From Alphaproteobacteria bacterium (GTDB lineage Bacteria; Pseudomonadota; Alphaproteobacteria; UBA2136; UBA6156), in contig JAIXQG010000001.1 in NCBI GenBank assembly GCA_027485835.1, positions 195,902 to 259,901 on the forward strand: DNA of 64,000 bases. Reading direction: 5' to 3'. A program made the position numbers and the translations under genes. Shown one piece after another: positions 1 through 6,880 of the stretch. Every line of letters starts with the position of its first letter. Position 1 is the stretch's first letter. A model generated the notes under the pieces. The model made no database searches and was not told the DNA's origin. It was given only the letters and a program-made list of their open reading frames with translations.

Positions 1-585
1 GAAGCTTGTGACGAGAAGGACGTAGCCAGTTACGCGGCAGCGGGTTTTGATGCTTTGGGCGCCGATGGCTTCCGGGTGAACTTCGGCAATGATTGTTCGG
101 AGCGTTTGGAAGAGGGCGACCCCGAAAATACATATCAGGCCGGGAATGAGGTTGTCGGAGCTGGTTTCTCTGGCAACCAAGAACAGTCCGGCAGCAATGA
201 TGAGGAGGCTCACACCATCGAGTGCCGAAGGTTTGCGGTGCAGGAACATCCAGGCAAACAGAACCGACAGGATGATGGAGAAGCGGGTCAGGAAGTTCAA
301 TTCGGTAGCCGAAACAAAGCTTAGGCCCCAGTTGAGGCTGATGCTCAGCATGATTTGGAACACCCCGTAAGCCCATGTGTAGGGGCTGCGCAGCGTTTCC
401 ATTCCGGCCTTGCCCGGGCCTGCGATGATGATGAGGACAGAAGACGCCGCTAACAAGGACATGCAGGAGAAAATCGCTGGGTTTACATCGAGCACGGTAA
501 CGGCCCAACGACCGTAAACGGTATCTACAGCCCACAGCAGGATGGTGAAAAAGGCTAGAACATAGGGGGAGCGGGTTAGGGTCAT
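1..585 (-). CDS. DMT/EamA-like membrane transporter, C-terminus cut by window edge
   Basis: Reading leftwards from the ATG at 585, an open frame of 195 codons runs off the window. The protein is a string of hydrophobic helices, with motifs shared with the two transporters to its right: an AGPGK-type loop near residue 55, TLRSPYTWAYG, and QS.KTRCRVTGYV near the cut end. This is the layout of drug/metabolite-transporter (EamA-like) permeases, which are 10-helix inner-membrane proteins. The start overlaps the stop of the upstream gene by four bases (ATGA), so the two are probably translationally coupled. It is the third copy in the cluster. Substrate is unknown. Confidence 0.8.
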   Translation of the reverse strand, partial: MTLTRSPYVLAFFTILLWAVDTVYGRWAVTVLDVNPAIFSCMSLLAASSVLIIIAGPGKAGMETLRSPYTWAYGVFQIMLSISLNWGLSFVSATELNFLTRFSIILSVLFAWMFLHRKPSALDGVSLLIIAAGLFLVARETSSDNLIPGLICIFGVALFQTLRTIIAEVHPEAIGAQSIKTRCRVTGYVLLVTSF

Positions 586-1556
586 TCGGAACGTGATGTT
601 GAGGCTAAGTACCGGCCGTACACCATAACCAAAGCGCCTGAGACGATGATGGCACCCGCTGCTAGATCGGTGGGAGTGACCTGCTGAACATTCCCGAGTC
701 CGAAAGAGTGCAGCGTCCGTTCCAGCCCATAGGCTATGAAAGGCTGGACGCTGGCTACCATCATAAAAATCTCGGTTTTAGCGACTTGTGCGGCATAAAA
801 GTAGAAGTACATTGCCAGTGGTAACAAGGTTACGCCCATGATGGCAGCGGCAAACAGGGTACGCTGATCCATCAGTTCGGTCAGGGATGGCATGAGATTG
901 AGGAAAGCCATGCCTTTATCGGCTGGCACGCTGCCTTTGACACCTGCTATGACGAATAAAAACACGGTAAGCACAAAGCTGGTGGTCATTACCACATAGC
1001 CGGTAACCCGGCAGCGTTGGCGTATGGTTTGGGCTTGTACGGCTGTGGGGTGAGTTTCGGCAATAAGGGTGCGGAGCGTATTAAAAAGAACCGTTAAGAC
1101 GAGCCAGAAGAGGGCCATAACGCGAATATCTGGCGATAGGCCTGCGGCTACAATTCCAATACCCACCAAGATGAGCGGCATGCCATACCAATCGTAACGG
1201 TTTGGTACAAAGCCATGTACAAACACCCATTTAAGAAGAATGGCAGCGATAATGCTGAGACGGGCGAGGAAGCTTGCCTCTGTGGAGGTAATTAACGCCA
1301 ACATTAGCATGTCGGTGGTGTTCATCATCACCTGTAAAGCGCCATAGGCCCATGTATGTGGCTGGCGCAGGGTTTGCAGGCCACCTTTGCCGGGACCGGC
1401 AATAAGAATCAGCACCACCGAACAAATGAAAAGTGAAAAACACGTGAAAATAATCGGATTAACGTGGTGGGCGACAAGAAGGAACCGCGAGAGGACGCGC
1501 TCGGTTGCCCAGATAATGATGGTGATGAGGGAAATGAACAGGCCGTAACGAAGCAT
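582..1556 (-). CDS. DMT/EamA-like membrane transporter
   Basis: A 324-residue protein with about ten hydrophobic segments, typical length for EamA/DMT-superfamily permeases of the inner membrane. It is clearly paralogous to the genes on both sides (shared LIAGPG loop, HTWAYG, CRVTGYVVMT, KTEIFMM and the C-terminal MVYGRYL). I chose the ATG at 1556 because a GGGGGA ribosome site sits upstream and the codon overlaps the preceding gene's stop (TAATG); a start 15 bases upstream is also open. Substrate cannot be read from the sequence. Confidence 0.8.
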   Translation of the reverse strand: MLRYGLFISLITIIIWATERVLSRFLLVAHHVNPIIFTCFSLFICSVVLILIAGPGKGGLQTLRQPHTWAYGALQVMMNTTDMLMLALITSTEASFLARLSIIAAILLKWVFVHGFVPNRYDWYGMPLILVGIGIVAAGLSPDIRVMALFWLVLTVLFNTLRTLIAETHPTAVQAQTIRQRCRVTGYVVMTTSFVLTVFLFVIAGVKGSVPADKGMAFLNLMPSLTELMDQRTLFAAAIMGVTLLPLAMYFYFYAAQVAKTEIFMMVASVQPFIAYGLERTLHSFGLGNVQQVTPTDLAAGAIIVSGALVMVYGRYLASTSRSE

Positions 1557-1876
1557 TAGGATTTCCCCCATAGGAGTGAGCCAATAAGCCAGCTCATGGT
1601 TATTATGAGTCCGAAAAAGATAGCGGTATAGTAAAGCGTACTTTCTGGGATGCTGGGAATAAGCGAATCGCGCTCTTCCTCTAGGCGTCGTTTTTGCTGC
1701 TTGAGAGAGAGGTTTTCTTGGACTACCGACTGGCTGTCTTCATGGTTTTTGAGCCATGTCTCTAAAAAAGGCTTGGGTTGGGACGTGCCGGTTGCTTTGG
1801 CTTCTGTTGCGGGCTTTACGTGTTTACGCGCCGTTCCGAAATCAATCACCTTAGCTTGAGGGCGGTTTTTTGCCAT
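1556..1876 (-). CDS. Small coiled-coil/membrane protein paired with DMT transporter
   Basis: A 106-residue protein of no family I recognise. The first 40 residues are basic and polar, residues 40-75 form a charged probable coiled coil, and one hydrophobic segment occupies about 80-102. It resembles the 106-residue protein at 2839-3159 in length, layout and short matches (LE.W.K.HED.Q......L, then a C-terminal LYY.. before the membrane segment). Each copy sits directly upstream of a DMT transporter, so a partner or regulator role for that transporter is plausible but only inferred. Confidence 0.65.
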   Translation of the reverse strand: MAKNRPQAKVIDFGTARKHVKPATEAKATGTSQPKPFLETWLKNHEDSQSVVQENLSLKQQKRRLEEERDSLIPSIPESTLYYTAIFFGLIITMSWLIGSLLWGKS

Positions 1877-1882
1877 GATGAA

Positions 1883-2836
1883 TCAGGTTTGTTGGTGTTT
1901 ATGGCGGCCGTAAACCATGATGAGGGCTCCGGCTACGATGAGTGTTCCGAACAGCAAGTCGGTGGTTTTGAGTTGGTAGATATCGAGAAGACCTGCCTTT
2001 GAGAAGAGCCATTCCATTGCGAACGTCATGAACGGCAGGAGGCTTGAGATCATCATGAAAACTTCGTTTTTAGCGACACGGGTGGCTTGAAAGAAGAAGT
2101 AAAGCGCGAAGGGCATAACGGTAAAGCCAAGGGCTACTGCGAAGAGGAATGTGGAGGGGTTGAGAAAATCCTCGTAAGTGGGTAGCCAGCCGAAGCCTTG
2201 GATAGCCTCTGGCATGGCGGACTTAGCTGCGGCCATTATCCACATGGCGAGCAGGAAGCAGGCACTGCAAGTCATTACCACATACCCGGTCACACGGGCC
2301 TTGGTGGGAATGTCGTTGGCTGCAAGTGATTCCGGGTGCGTTTCACCAATCATGGCACAAAGGATGCTGGCCACGGCCGAGAAGACGAGCCAGAAAAGGG
2401 CGGGAATGCGGATGTCCTCGGAAATGTTTGTACCGATGAACCAGAGGCCGAGCATGACCGGTATGACACCAATCAGGTCGTAACGGTTGGGTTTGCGGCG
2501 CAGGAAGATAAAGGACAGCAGCAGCGAGAGTGGAATGGTTAGCCTGTTCATGAAGTTCATTACCGTGGCGGTGACATAGACCAAGGCGAACATTTGCGAC
2601 ATATCCTGAACCACGTTCATGGTGCCGTAAGACCACGTGTGCGGGCTGCGCAGCGTGTTAATACCGCGGGTGCCTGGCCCTGCAATGAGCAGCAGAACAA
2701 GAGCCGAAACAAGAGAGGTTAGGCTGATGAACAGCACGGGATGGACGTCAAAATGCACCGAGGCGACCTTGAGAAGAACATCGGACAGCGCCCAAAAGAA
2801 CATAGTGAGGAGAGAAAGGACGATGCCCAGCCACAT
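1883..2836 (-). CDS. DMT/EamA-like membrane transporter
   Basis: A 317-residue polytopic protein with about ten membrane segments, paralogous to the two transporters to its left (LIAGPGTRG, LRSPHTWSYG, ARVTGYVVMT, KNEVFMM, MVYGRH). The start ATG at 2836 follows the stop of the small membrane protein by two bases, so the genes form one transcription unit. DMT-type permeases move small metabolites, nucleosides or drugs; the substrate here is unknown. Confidence 0.8.
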   Translation of the reverse strand: MWLGIVLSLLTMFFWALSDVLLKVASVHFDVHPVLFISLTSLVSALVLLLIAGPGTRGINTLRSPHTWSYGTMNVVQDMSQMFALVYVTATVMNFMNRLTIPLSLLLSFIFLRRKPNRYDLIGVIPVMLGLWFIGTNISEDIRIPALFWLVFSAVASILCAMIGETHPESLAANDIPTKARVTGYVVMTCSACFLLAMWIMAAAKSAMPEAIQGFGWLPTYEDFLNPSTFLFAVALGFTVMPFALYFFFQATRVAKNEVFMMISSLLPFMTFAMEWLFSKAGLLDIYQLKTTDLLFGTLIVAGALIMVYGRHKHQQT

Positions 2837-2838
2837 GG

Positions 2839-3159
2839 TTAAAGTCCCTCTATTACCAAAATACCGGCCCAGACCAGAAGAGTTGCCACAATACCAAATA
2901 CTGAAATGTAATACAGCGAGCGCTCGGCAAGGGTGGGTTTAAGCTCGTTATATTTACGCTCCCATTCCGCGTTTTCTTTTTTGGTGCGGAGGGATTCTTG
3001 AATGAGGCCTTGCCGGTCTTCGTGCTCCTTGTACCAGCTTTCCAGATAACCGGATTTACTGGCAGGAGCCGAATGGGGGTGGGATTCCAACGGGGCGGGT
3101 GCGGTTTTACGGGCTTCCGCTAAGGAAACGACTACGCCCTTTTTACGTTGTGCCGACAT
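2839..3159 (-). CDS. Small coiled-coil/membrane protein, paralogue of 1556-1876
   Basis: A 106-residue protein with a basic Ala/Pro-rich N-terminus, a charged heptad-like stretch (about 40-75) and one C-terminal membrane span (about 82-103). It matches the product of 1556-1876 in length, order of parts and several short motifs, so the small gene plus transporter unit seems to have duplicated. It follows the regulator gene at 3161-3589 with one base between them. No known family recognised. Confidence 0.65.
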   Translation of the reverse strand: MSAQRKKGVVVSLAEARKTAPAPLESHPHSAPASKSGYLESWYKEHEDRQGLIQESLRTKKENAEWERKYNELKPTLAERSLYYISVFGIVATLLVWAGILVIEGL

Positions 3160-3160
3160 C

Positions 3161-3589
3161 TTAGCTTGCCTTTACGTTTTTCTGCTTAAAGGTATGAAGT
3201 TCATTGTCTAAATAGTCAATCAGCATGGTGGCGGCGGTTTCGTTGCTGAGGCGTTTTTCTGTAGCGAATTCGCGCACTTCGGTTAGCACGCGGGTGACGG
3301 TGGCGTGGTTGCGGGTGAGGAGGTCGCGGAAGGAATCGTTGTTGTTATGGATGTTGCCGACCCCGAAGCCAAGCCAGAGGACATCGACGCCCAAGGTGTC
3401 GCTCATGCGTTTGAGGTCGTAAATTCCCGGCATGGTGGCGCCGTTCAGCCAGTTTTTGAGCGTGCTGTCGGAGAGGCCTGCGGCTTCGCGGAAGTCCTTG
3501 TGAAACGCAAAGCGGCTGGCTTCGATGGCGTCGCGCAGGCGCTGGCCGAAGTCGGCGCGGAATTGTTTTTCGAGGTCGGTGGTGCTCAT
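3161..3589 (-). CDS. XRE/CI-type helix-turn-helix transcriptional regulator
   Basis: A 142-residue protein whose residues 15-75 form an XRE-type helix-turn-helix: GQRLRDAIEAS, then a recognition-helix region (AAGLSDSTLKNWLNGATMP) and the typical DVLWLGFG end. The rest is a helical tail with no recognised effector domain. It is the first gene of the leftward operon with the small membrane proteins and DMT transporters, and is divergent from the Nudix-like gene at 3842. The AT-rich 250-base gap between them probably holds both promoters and its operator. Confidence 0.75.
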   Translation of the reverse strand: MSTTDLEKQFRADFGQRLRDAIEASRFAFHKDFREAAGLSDSTLKNWLNGATMPGIYDLKRMSDTLGVDVLWLGFGVGNIHNNNDSFRDLLTRNHATVTRVLTEVREFATEKRLSNETAATMLIDYLDNELHTFKQKNVKAS

Positions 3590-3841
3590 GGCGCGTCTCC
3601 CTTTTCTATTCCTTCTATGGGGATACGAACAAGAAAAGCCAAAATAATGGCTGACACTTGTGGGGAGTTAGCTGTTTATGTTATTTAAGTTGTTGTTAAT
3701 AATTGATTTAAATGTATGGGTGGTACAAAATAATACCTCTGTACTTGGTAAAAGACAGGTTTCGGGGGTTGAAATAGCCAAAAAGTTGACTATCTCTCTT
3801 TCAAGGGCAGTTGAACCGGCCCAAACCACGGAATCGAGGAG

Positions 3842-4369
3842 ATGATGATGGAGTATCAGGGCACGGTAACTGAGCAGGCGCACGCAGGCGTAGCGCCCAT
3901 TTCTTTAGACGATTACCGCGCGTACCGCGTGAGTGTGGAAGTGGTGATTGATACCGGATATGAGCTGTTGATGGTCAGCCCGTTTGGCGGGAACGCCTTT
4001 ACAGCCAATTTTTGGAGCCTGCCGAGTGGTGATGTGGAACTGGATGAATTGCCGGATGATGCGGCCCTGCGGATTGCCCGCGAGGCTACGAATTTGCTGG
4101 TAGAGCTTTCTCACCCAGCCGTGTTGAAAACCCGCGTGATTAAGACTGAGCGCAATGGCCGTGTGCAGCGCCGGCTTGTTTACACCTATGCGATTGGTGT
4201 GAGCCGTGACTGGAAAGGCGGCCTTTTAGAGCGTTTTTGCCTTGGGCGCGATTATGTGGGCCACACGTGGCTGAAGCATGGTGAGCGCGAGATTTTGGGG
4301 CGGAAGTTTGATGCGCTTGATAGTGATGTGCGGAAGGTTGTGTGTTTGTATCAGGGGCTTGTTGGCTAG
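3842..4369 (+). CDS. Nudix-fold-like protein with degenerate Nudix box
   Basis: About 175 residues. The central part looks like a Nudix hydrolase (LLMVSPFGG, then FWSLPSGDVELDE and AALRIAREA), but the box lacks the usual REUxEE Glu pair, so hydrolase activity is doubtful. A GAGGAG site at 3836-3841 precedes three consecutive ATGs (3842, 3845, 3848); the last has the best spacing. It is divergent from the XRE regulator. It could be a Nudix-derived ligand sensor rather than an enzyme, which is an inference. Confidence 0.55.
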   Translation: MMMEYQGTVTEQAHAGVAPISLDDYRAYRVSVEVVIDTGYELLMVSPFGGNAFTANFWSLPSGDVELDELPDDAALRIAREATNLLVELSHPAVLKTRVIKTERNGRVQRRLVYTYAIGVSRDWKGGLLERFCLGRDYVGHTWLKHGEREILGRKFDALDSDVRKVVCLYQGLVG

Positions 4370-4417
4370 ATAGAAGCCTCCCTCTGGGGCTTGGATTTTA
4401 TTAGGGCAGTGGGTAAA

Positions 4418-4496
4418 GCCCAAGAGATTGAGGCTTAGTGGTTATAATTTAGCGCTAAAGCCCACGAATTTTGAAAGCCTCGTTCTCTTGGGGTGC
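4418..4496 (+). ncRNA. Hairpin RNA or palindromic repeat, copy 1 of 2
   Basis: A non-coding stretch that folds into one long hairpin: CCCAAGAGA (4419-4427) pairs with TCTCTTGGG (4484-4492), then, past a 2x2 internal loop, GAGGCTT (4430-4436) pairs with AAGCCTC (4475-4481). The apex carries GGTTATA and a small TTTAGC/GCTAAA inner hairpin. A related copy lies 109 bases downstream with compensating base changes. I do not recognise a named RNA family; a MITE-like palindromic repeat is the main alternative. Confidence 0.45.
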
Positions 4497-4526
4497 ACCA
4501 TGATTTTGTTTTAGGGAGGGTATATT

Positions 4527-4612
4527 GCCCGAGAGATTGGCGCTTTGAGGTTATAGTAATGGCTTCGCCATACGATTTGAACGCGCCGATCTCTTCGGGC
4601 GCGCCTTTTTCT
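4527..4612 (+). ncRNA. Hairpin RNA or palindromic repeat, copy 2 of 2, ending in a T-run
   Basis: Same design as the copy at 4418: GCCCGAGAGA (4527-4536) pairs with TCTCTTCGGGC (4590-4600, one bulge), and GGCGC (4539-4543) with GCGCC (4583-4587). The apex has GGTTATA and an ATGGC/GCCAT inner hairpin. Paired positions differ from copy 1 but stay complementary. TTTTT follows at 4606, so it could act as a terminator. The 17 bases 4589-4605 are also an exact inverted copy of the 3' end of the adjacent tRNA-Arg (4657-4673). Confidence 0.5.
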
Positions 4613-4616
4613 TACA

Positions 4617-4643
4617 GGAAAAGCCCCTCTGGCGAGGGGCTTT
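4617..4643 (-). terminator. Terminator downstream of tRNA-Arg
   Basis: AAGCCCCTC/GAGGGGCTT stem with a short loop; read on the minus strand it is followed by TTTTCC. It lies 13 bases beyond the 3' end of tRNA-Arg. Confidence 0.6.
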
Positions 4644-4655
4644 GGAAATTTAAAA

Positions 4656-4732
4656 TGGCGCGCCCGAAGAGATTCGAACTCCTGACCCTCAGATTCGTAG
4701 TCTGATACTCTATCCAGCTGAGCTACGGGCGC
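4656..4732 (-). tRNA. tRNA-Arg(ACG)
   Basis: A 77-base cloverleaf on the minus strand. The acceptor stem GCGCCCG/CGGGCGC, the D arm, the anticodon loop CTACGAA (anticodon ACG) and the T loop TTCGAAT are all intact, and CCA is encoded at 4656-4658. It is followed by a terminator at 4617-4643. Confidence 0.95.
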
Positions 4733-4792
4733 GTTGAGGTGTGGGTATCAAACCCTTTTACCTGCGTCAAGCGTTTCTGTTACTATGTTTGT

Positions 4793-5440
4793 ATGAAATC
4801 GCAAAAAAACACCGTGCCGGTAGCGGCCGACCCCCGTGAAGTTGATGTTGTTAACTGGGCCGCGGGGTTTTCTATCACCTTGATATTGACAGGATTATTG
4901 ACCGCATGGGCGGGGGAATGGGCCGGGCAGCAGCTGCCTTTGGTGCTGGCAATGATGCTTTTGGCCTATGTGCTGTGTATGTTGGCGGTGGTTGACGTGC
5001 GCTACGGAATTTTGCCGCACATGCTGACGAGTACGCTTTTTGTGCTGGGTGTGGCGCTGGCGCCAACCTTTGGCCATGGCTACGGGATGGCCGCCCTCAG
5101 CGGTGTGGTGGCTTTTGGCGGGCTTTTGCTGTGTGCGATGATTACACGGGTGGTGACGGGCAAGGATTCGTTAGGAGGCGGCGACCTGTGGCTGGTGATG
5201 GGGCTTGGGGCGTGGGTGGGCCTTGCGGGGCTGCCGTTCTTTTTAATGGCGACGGCGGTGACGGGCGGGATATCGGTTGGGTTAAAGCGTTGGTTGACGC
5301 AGGGTTACCCCGTGATAACCGAGCATGAGGCCCAACGTTTTGCCTTTGGCCCCGCCTTGTGTGCCGCGGGTTGGCTGGCTGTGATGTATGGCGACTGGTA
5401 CTGGAGAATCATGGACTTGCTTATTGGGCCAGCAGCTTAG
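4793..5440 (+). CDS. A24-family prepilin peptidase (CpaA/TadV-like)
   Basis: About 215 residues with five or six membrane spans. The two aspartates of type IV prepilin peptidases are visible: VVDVRYGILPH near residue 65 and the GGGDLW motif near residue 125 (GxGD type). These enzymes cut the leader from prepilins at the inner membrane. It is short and lacks the N-terminal zinc/methylation domain of PilD, so it is closer to CpaA/TadV. I take ATG 4793 as start because longer frames would run into the tRNA. No pilus genes are nearby. Confidence 0.75.
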   Translation: MKSQKNTVPVAADPREVDVVNWAAGFSITLILTGLLTAWAGEWAGQQLPLVLAMMLLAYVLCMLAVVDVRYGILPHMLTSTLFVLGVALAPTFGHGYGMAALSGVVAFGGLLLCAMITRVVTGKDSLGGGDLWLVMGLGAWVGLAGLPFFLMATAVTGGISVGLKRWLTQGYPVITEHEAQRFAFGPALCAAGWLAVMYGDWYWRIMDLLIGPAA

Positions 5441-5478
5441 TTGCGCTTTCAAGGGCTTGGGCGTAGTTTCCGTGCCAG

Positions 5479-6177
5479 ATGAAACCTATTTTTGATGAAA
5501 TACGGCCTTTGATAGAGGCTTTGCGGCCCCATGAGGTGCGCGTGGTGGGTGGTGCCGTGCGGGCGTGGCTGCGTAAAGACCCGCTAACCGGCATTGATAT
5601 TGATATGGCGGTGGCGGCGACCCCGACCGAGATTGAGCAGCAGCTGCACGCAGCTGGCATTGTGACGACCGATGAAGGCAAGCGCTGGGGCACGATTACG
5701 GCCCATATGAACGGCCAAACCTATGAGCTTACGGCGCTGCGGACCGATGAGTATATGCCCGGCTCGCGCTACCCCACCGTGAAATTCGGGGTGGATTGGG
5801 AGACCGATGCGGCGCGGCGCGATTTTACCTTTAATGCCATTTATATGGATGAATATGATGGGATTTATGACCCGTATAACGGTGCGGATGACCTGAAAAA
5901 CGGGATTGTGCGGTTTATTGGCGAGCCCGAGAAGCGTTTGGCCGAAGACCCGCTGCGGTTGTACCGGTTTTGGCGGTTTTGCGCCATTTATGGGGTAGGG
6001 GGCGTGACGCAGGACATTATTGAATGCAGCCGCAATGCGTTGGCGGGATTGTTTTCGGCATCCCGCAACCGCCGCGCCGAGGAATGGCGTAAGATAGCGG
6101 AGGCGCCGCAGGGTGGCACCGTGCTGACCGAGCTGGAGCGGCATGAGTTGCTGGAGGGGATGGCATTAGAGAGGTAG
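5479..6177 (+). CDS. Short CCA-tRNA nucleotidyltransferase/poly(A)-polymerase-like protein
   Basis: A 232-residue protein with the class II nucleotidyltransferase head: VVGGAVRAWL (about 22-31), the catalytic GIDIDMAVA (about 38-46), RRDFTFNAIY (about 113-122) and EDPLRLYRFWRF (about 155-166). Family members add CCA to tRNA or tail RNA. Usual enzymes are about 400 residues; here the chain stops soon after the neck, so the RNA-binding body and tail are missing. It may be a minimal enzyme or a truncated paralogue. Confidence 0.7.
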   Translation: MKPIFDEIRPLIEALRPHEVRVVGGAVRAWLRKDPLTGIDIDMAVAATPTEIEQQLHAAGIVTTDEGKRWGTITAHMNGQTYELTALRTDEYMPGSRYPTVKFGVDWETDAARRDFTFNAIYMDEYDGIYDPYNGADDLKNGIVRFIGEPEKRLAEDPLRLYRFWRFCAIYGVGGVTQDIIECSRNALAGLFSASRNRRAEEWRKIAEAPQGGTVLTELERHELLEGMALER

Positions 6178-6222
6178 CTAGGGTTTTAGGTAACTAGGTA
6201 GCTAGGGGTTTGAAAAAGCTGA

Positions 6223-6249
6223 GGCCCTTCCGTGGTGGAAGGGCCCTTT
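6223..6249 (+). terminator. Terminator after CCA-transferase-like gene
   Basis: GGCCCTTCC/GGAAGGGCC stem with a five-base loop followed by CTTTG, 45 bases after the stop at 6177. Confidence 0.6.
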
Positions 6250-6263
6250 GCTTTAGTGTATAC

Positions 6264-6292
6264 TTGACTTTATGTGCCAGCCGTCGTAATGT
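6264..6292 (+). promoter_or_regulatory. Putative promoter for antisense RNA (module A)
   Basis: TTGACT at 6264-6269, a 17-base spacer, and TAATGT at 6287-6292 form a sigma70-like promoter pointing at the minus-strand small gene 6337-6504. The same arrangement (TTGACT, 16 bases, TATCGT) occurs at 35824-35851 relative to the second copy of the module. Confidence 0.5.
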
Positions 6293-6336
6293 TTGGGGGA
6301 ATGAGGGAGCATTCGCGCTCCCGCACCCGTTTAACA

Positions 6337-6504
6337 TTACAACTTACGGAGCTTCTTCCGCAGCCACCTTACCACGAGCATATGCAGTGGAATGAGTGCT
6401 GATATCAGCCTTAAAATATCTATAAGCTGATCCCAGTGCAGGCTTAGAAGCTCTCCAACCTTCCGGATGACTCCGGTAACGGTTGCTGCTGGCGTTTTGT
6501 TCAT
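6337..6504 (-). CDS. Small membrane peptide, candidate type I toxin (module A)
   Basis: A 55-residue frame from ATG 6504, preceded by AAGGA eight bases upstream. An amphipathic N-terminal part (about 8-32) is followed by a hydrophobic segment (LISALIPLHMLVV, about 33-45) and a basic tail (RWLRKKLRKL). It matches the 52-residue peptide at 35615-35773 in layout and spaced residues (G..., LL, LI..L, W.R.K). A structured leader of over 200 bases and an opposing antisense unit surround it, as in type I toxin-antitoxin loci. Function is inferred from architecture only. Confidence 0.5.
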   Translation of the reverse strand: MNKTPAATVTGVIRKVGELLSLHWDQLIDILRLISALIPLHMLVVRWLRKKLRKL

Positions 6505-6750
6505 TTTCGGTTCCTTGAATGGACGCGCCGCGCAAGGGGAGAGTCGGGGAGGGAAACCTCGGCTCTCCCGCTTTTTGTGAAGAGTAGTCGCGTCGGGAGT
6601 GGTGCGGCACAGGTGAGTGCACTTAGCTTCGCGTTTTGCGAGGGAAATGCTAAGGTGCGCCTGGTCTACGTTATTTAAAATTGGGTTGTTTTAGGCGGCT
6701 ACAAGGTGGTTCGAGCGGTTATTTCATAAATGGTAGACGGTGCTTAAAAA
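6505..6750 (-). promoter_or_regulatory. Structured leader of small membrane-peptide gene (module A)
   Basis: No gene is seen between 6505 and 6880. On the minus strand this stretch holds CATTTATGAAATAACC (6717-6732), identical in module B, and a nested hairpin GCACCTTAGC...GCTAAGTGC (6617-6657) with an inner TCGC/GCGA stem, which module B also keeps. It reads as a long 5' untranslated region starting near 6716. Confidence 0.45.
6537..6576 (+). terminator. Rho-independent terminator of antisense RNA (module A)
   Basis: GGGAGAG (6537-6543) pairs with CTCTCCC (6563-6569) and is followed by GCTTTTT on the + strand, that is, antisense to the small gene. Module B has the equivalent ACGGAGAAC/GTTCTCCGT stem. 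Confidence 0.65.
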
Positions 6751-6802
6751 GTCTCTCGGATACGAGAGACTTGGTGTTTGGTGTCTGTCAGATATGACAG
6801 AC
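6751..6802. repeat. Pair of 20-bp palindromes (operator-like), module A
   Basis: Two perfect palindromes with 8-base arms around GATA: GTCTCTCGGATACGAGAGAC (6751-6770) and GTCTGTCAGATATGACAGAC (6783-6802). Their starts are 32 bases apart, or about three helical turns. They lie just upstream of the predicted start of the small-peptide leader. Two similar palindromes, also 32 bases apart, lie at 35314-35365. They look like binding sites for a dimeric regulator. Confidence 0.6.
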
Positions 6803-6841
6803 TTTTGAGGCTTGAAATTTGGTAGGAATGCTCTACGCGAG

Positions 6842-6870
6842 AAAGCCGGTACCTTGGGGGGTACCGGCGT
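6842..6870 (-). terminator. Terminator downstream of SleB-like gene
   Basis: GCCGGTACC/GGTACCGGC stem followed on the minus strand by TTTCT, about ten bases beyond the stop of the gene at 6881. Confidence 0.6.
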
Positions 6871-6880
6871 TTCCGTATCG

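Larger units (their letters stand above)
6299..6577 (+). ncRNA. Putative cis-antisense RNA of small membrane-protein gene (module A)
   Basis: Predicted from a promoter at 6264-6292 and a rho-independent terminator at 6537-6576, giving about 280 nt. It would be complementary to the whole small gene 6337-6504 and its ribosome site. It begins with a GGGAGCATTCGCGCTCCC hairpin (6314-6331). The second module has a matching hairpin with compensating changes, plus promoter and terminator in the same places. Start is inferred; no transcript is known to me. Confidence 0.45.

Noticed and set aside
4493..4705. A 70-residue + strand frame crossing the hairpin RNA and tRNA-Arg.
   Set aside because: It runs through the tRNA gene antisense and the hairpin terminator; not a real gene.
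6337..6622. A longer minus-strand frame overlapping the small peptide of module A.
   Set aside because: It lies in a different frame, has no ribosome site and is Arg/Ser/Pro-rich as antisense shadows are; the 55-residue frame has a proper site and a homologue in module B.
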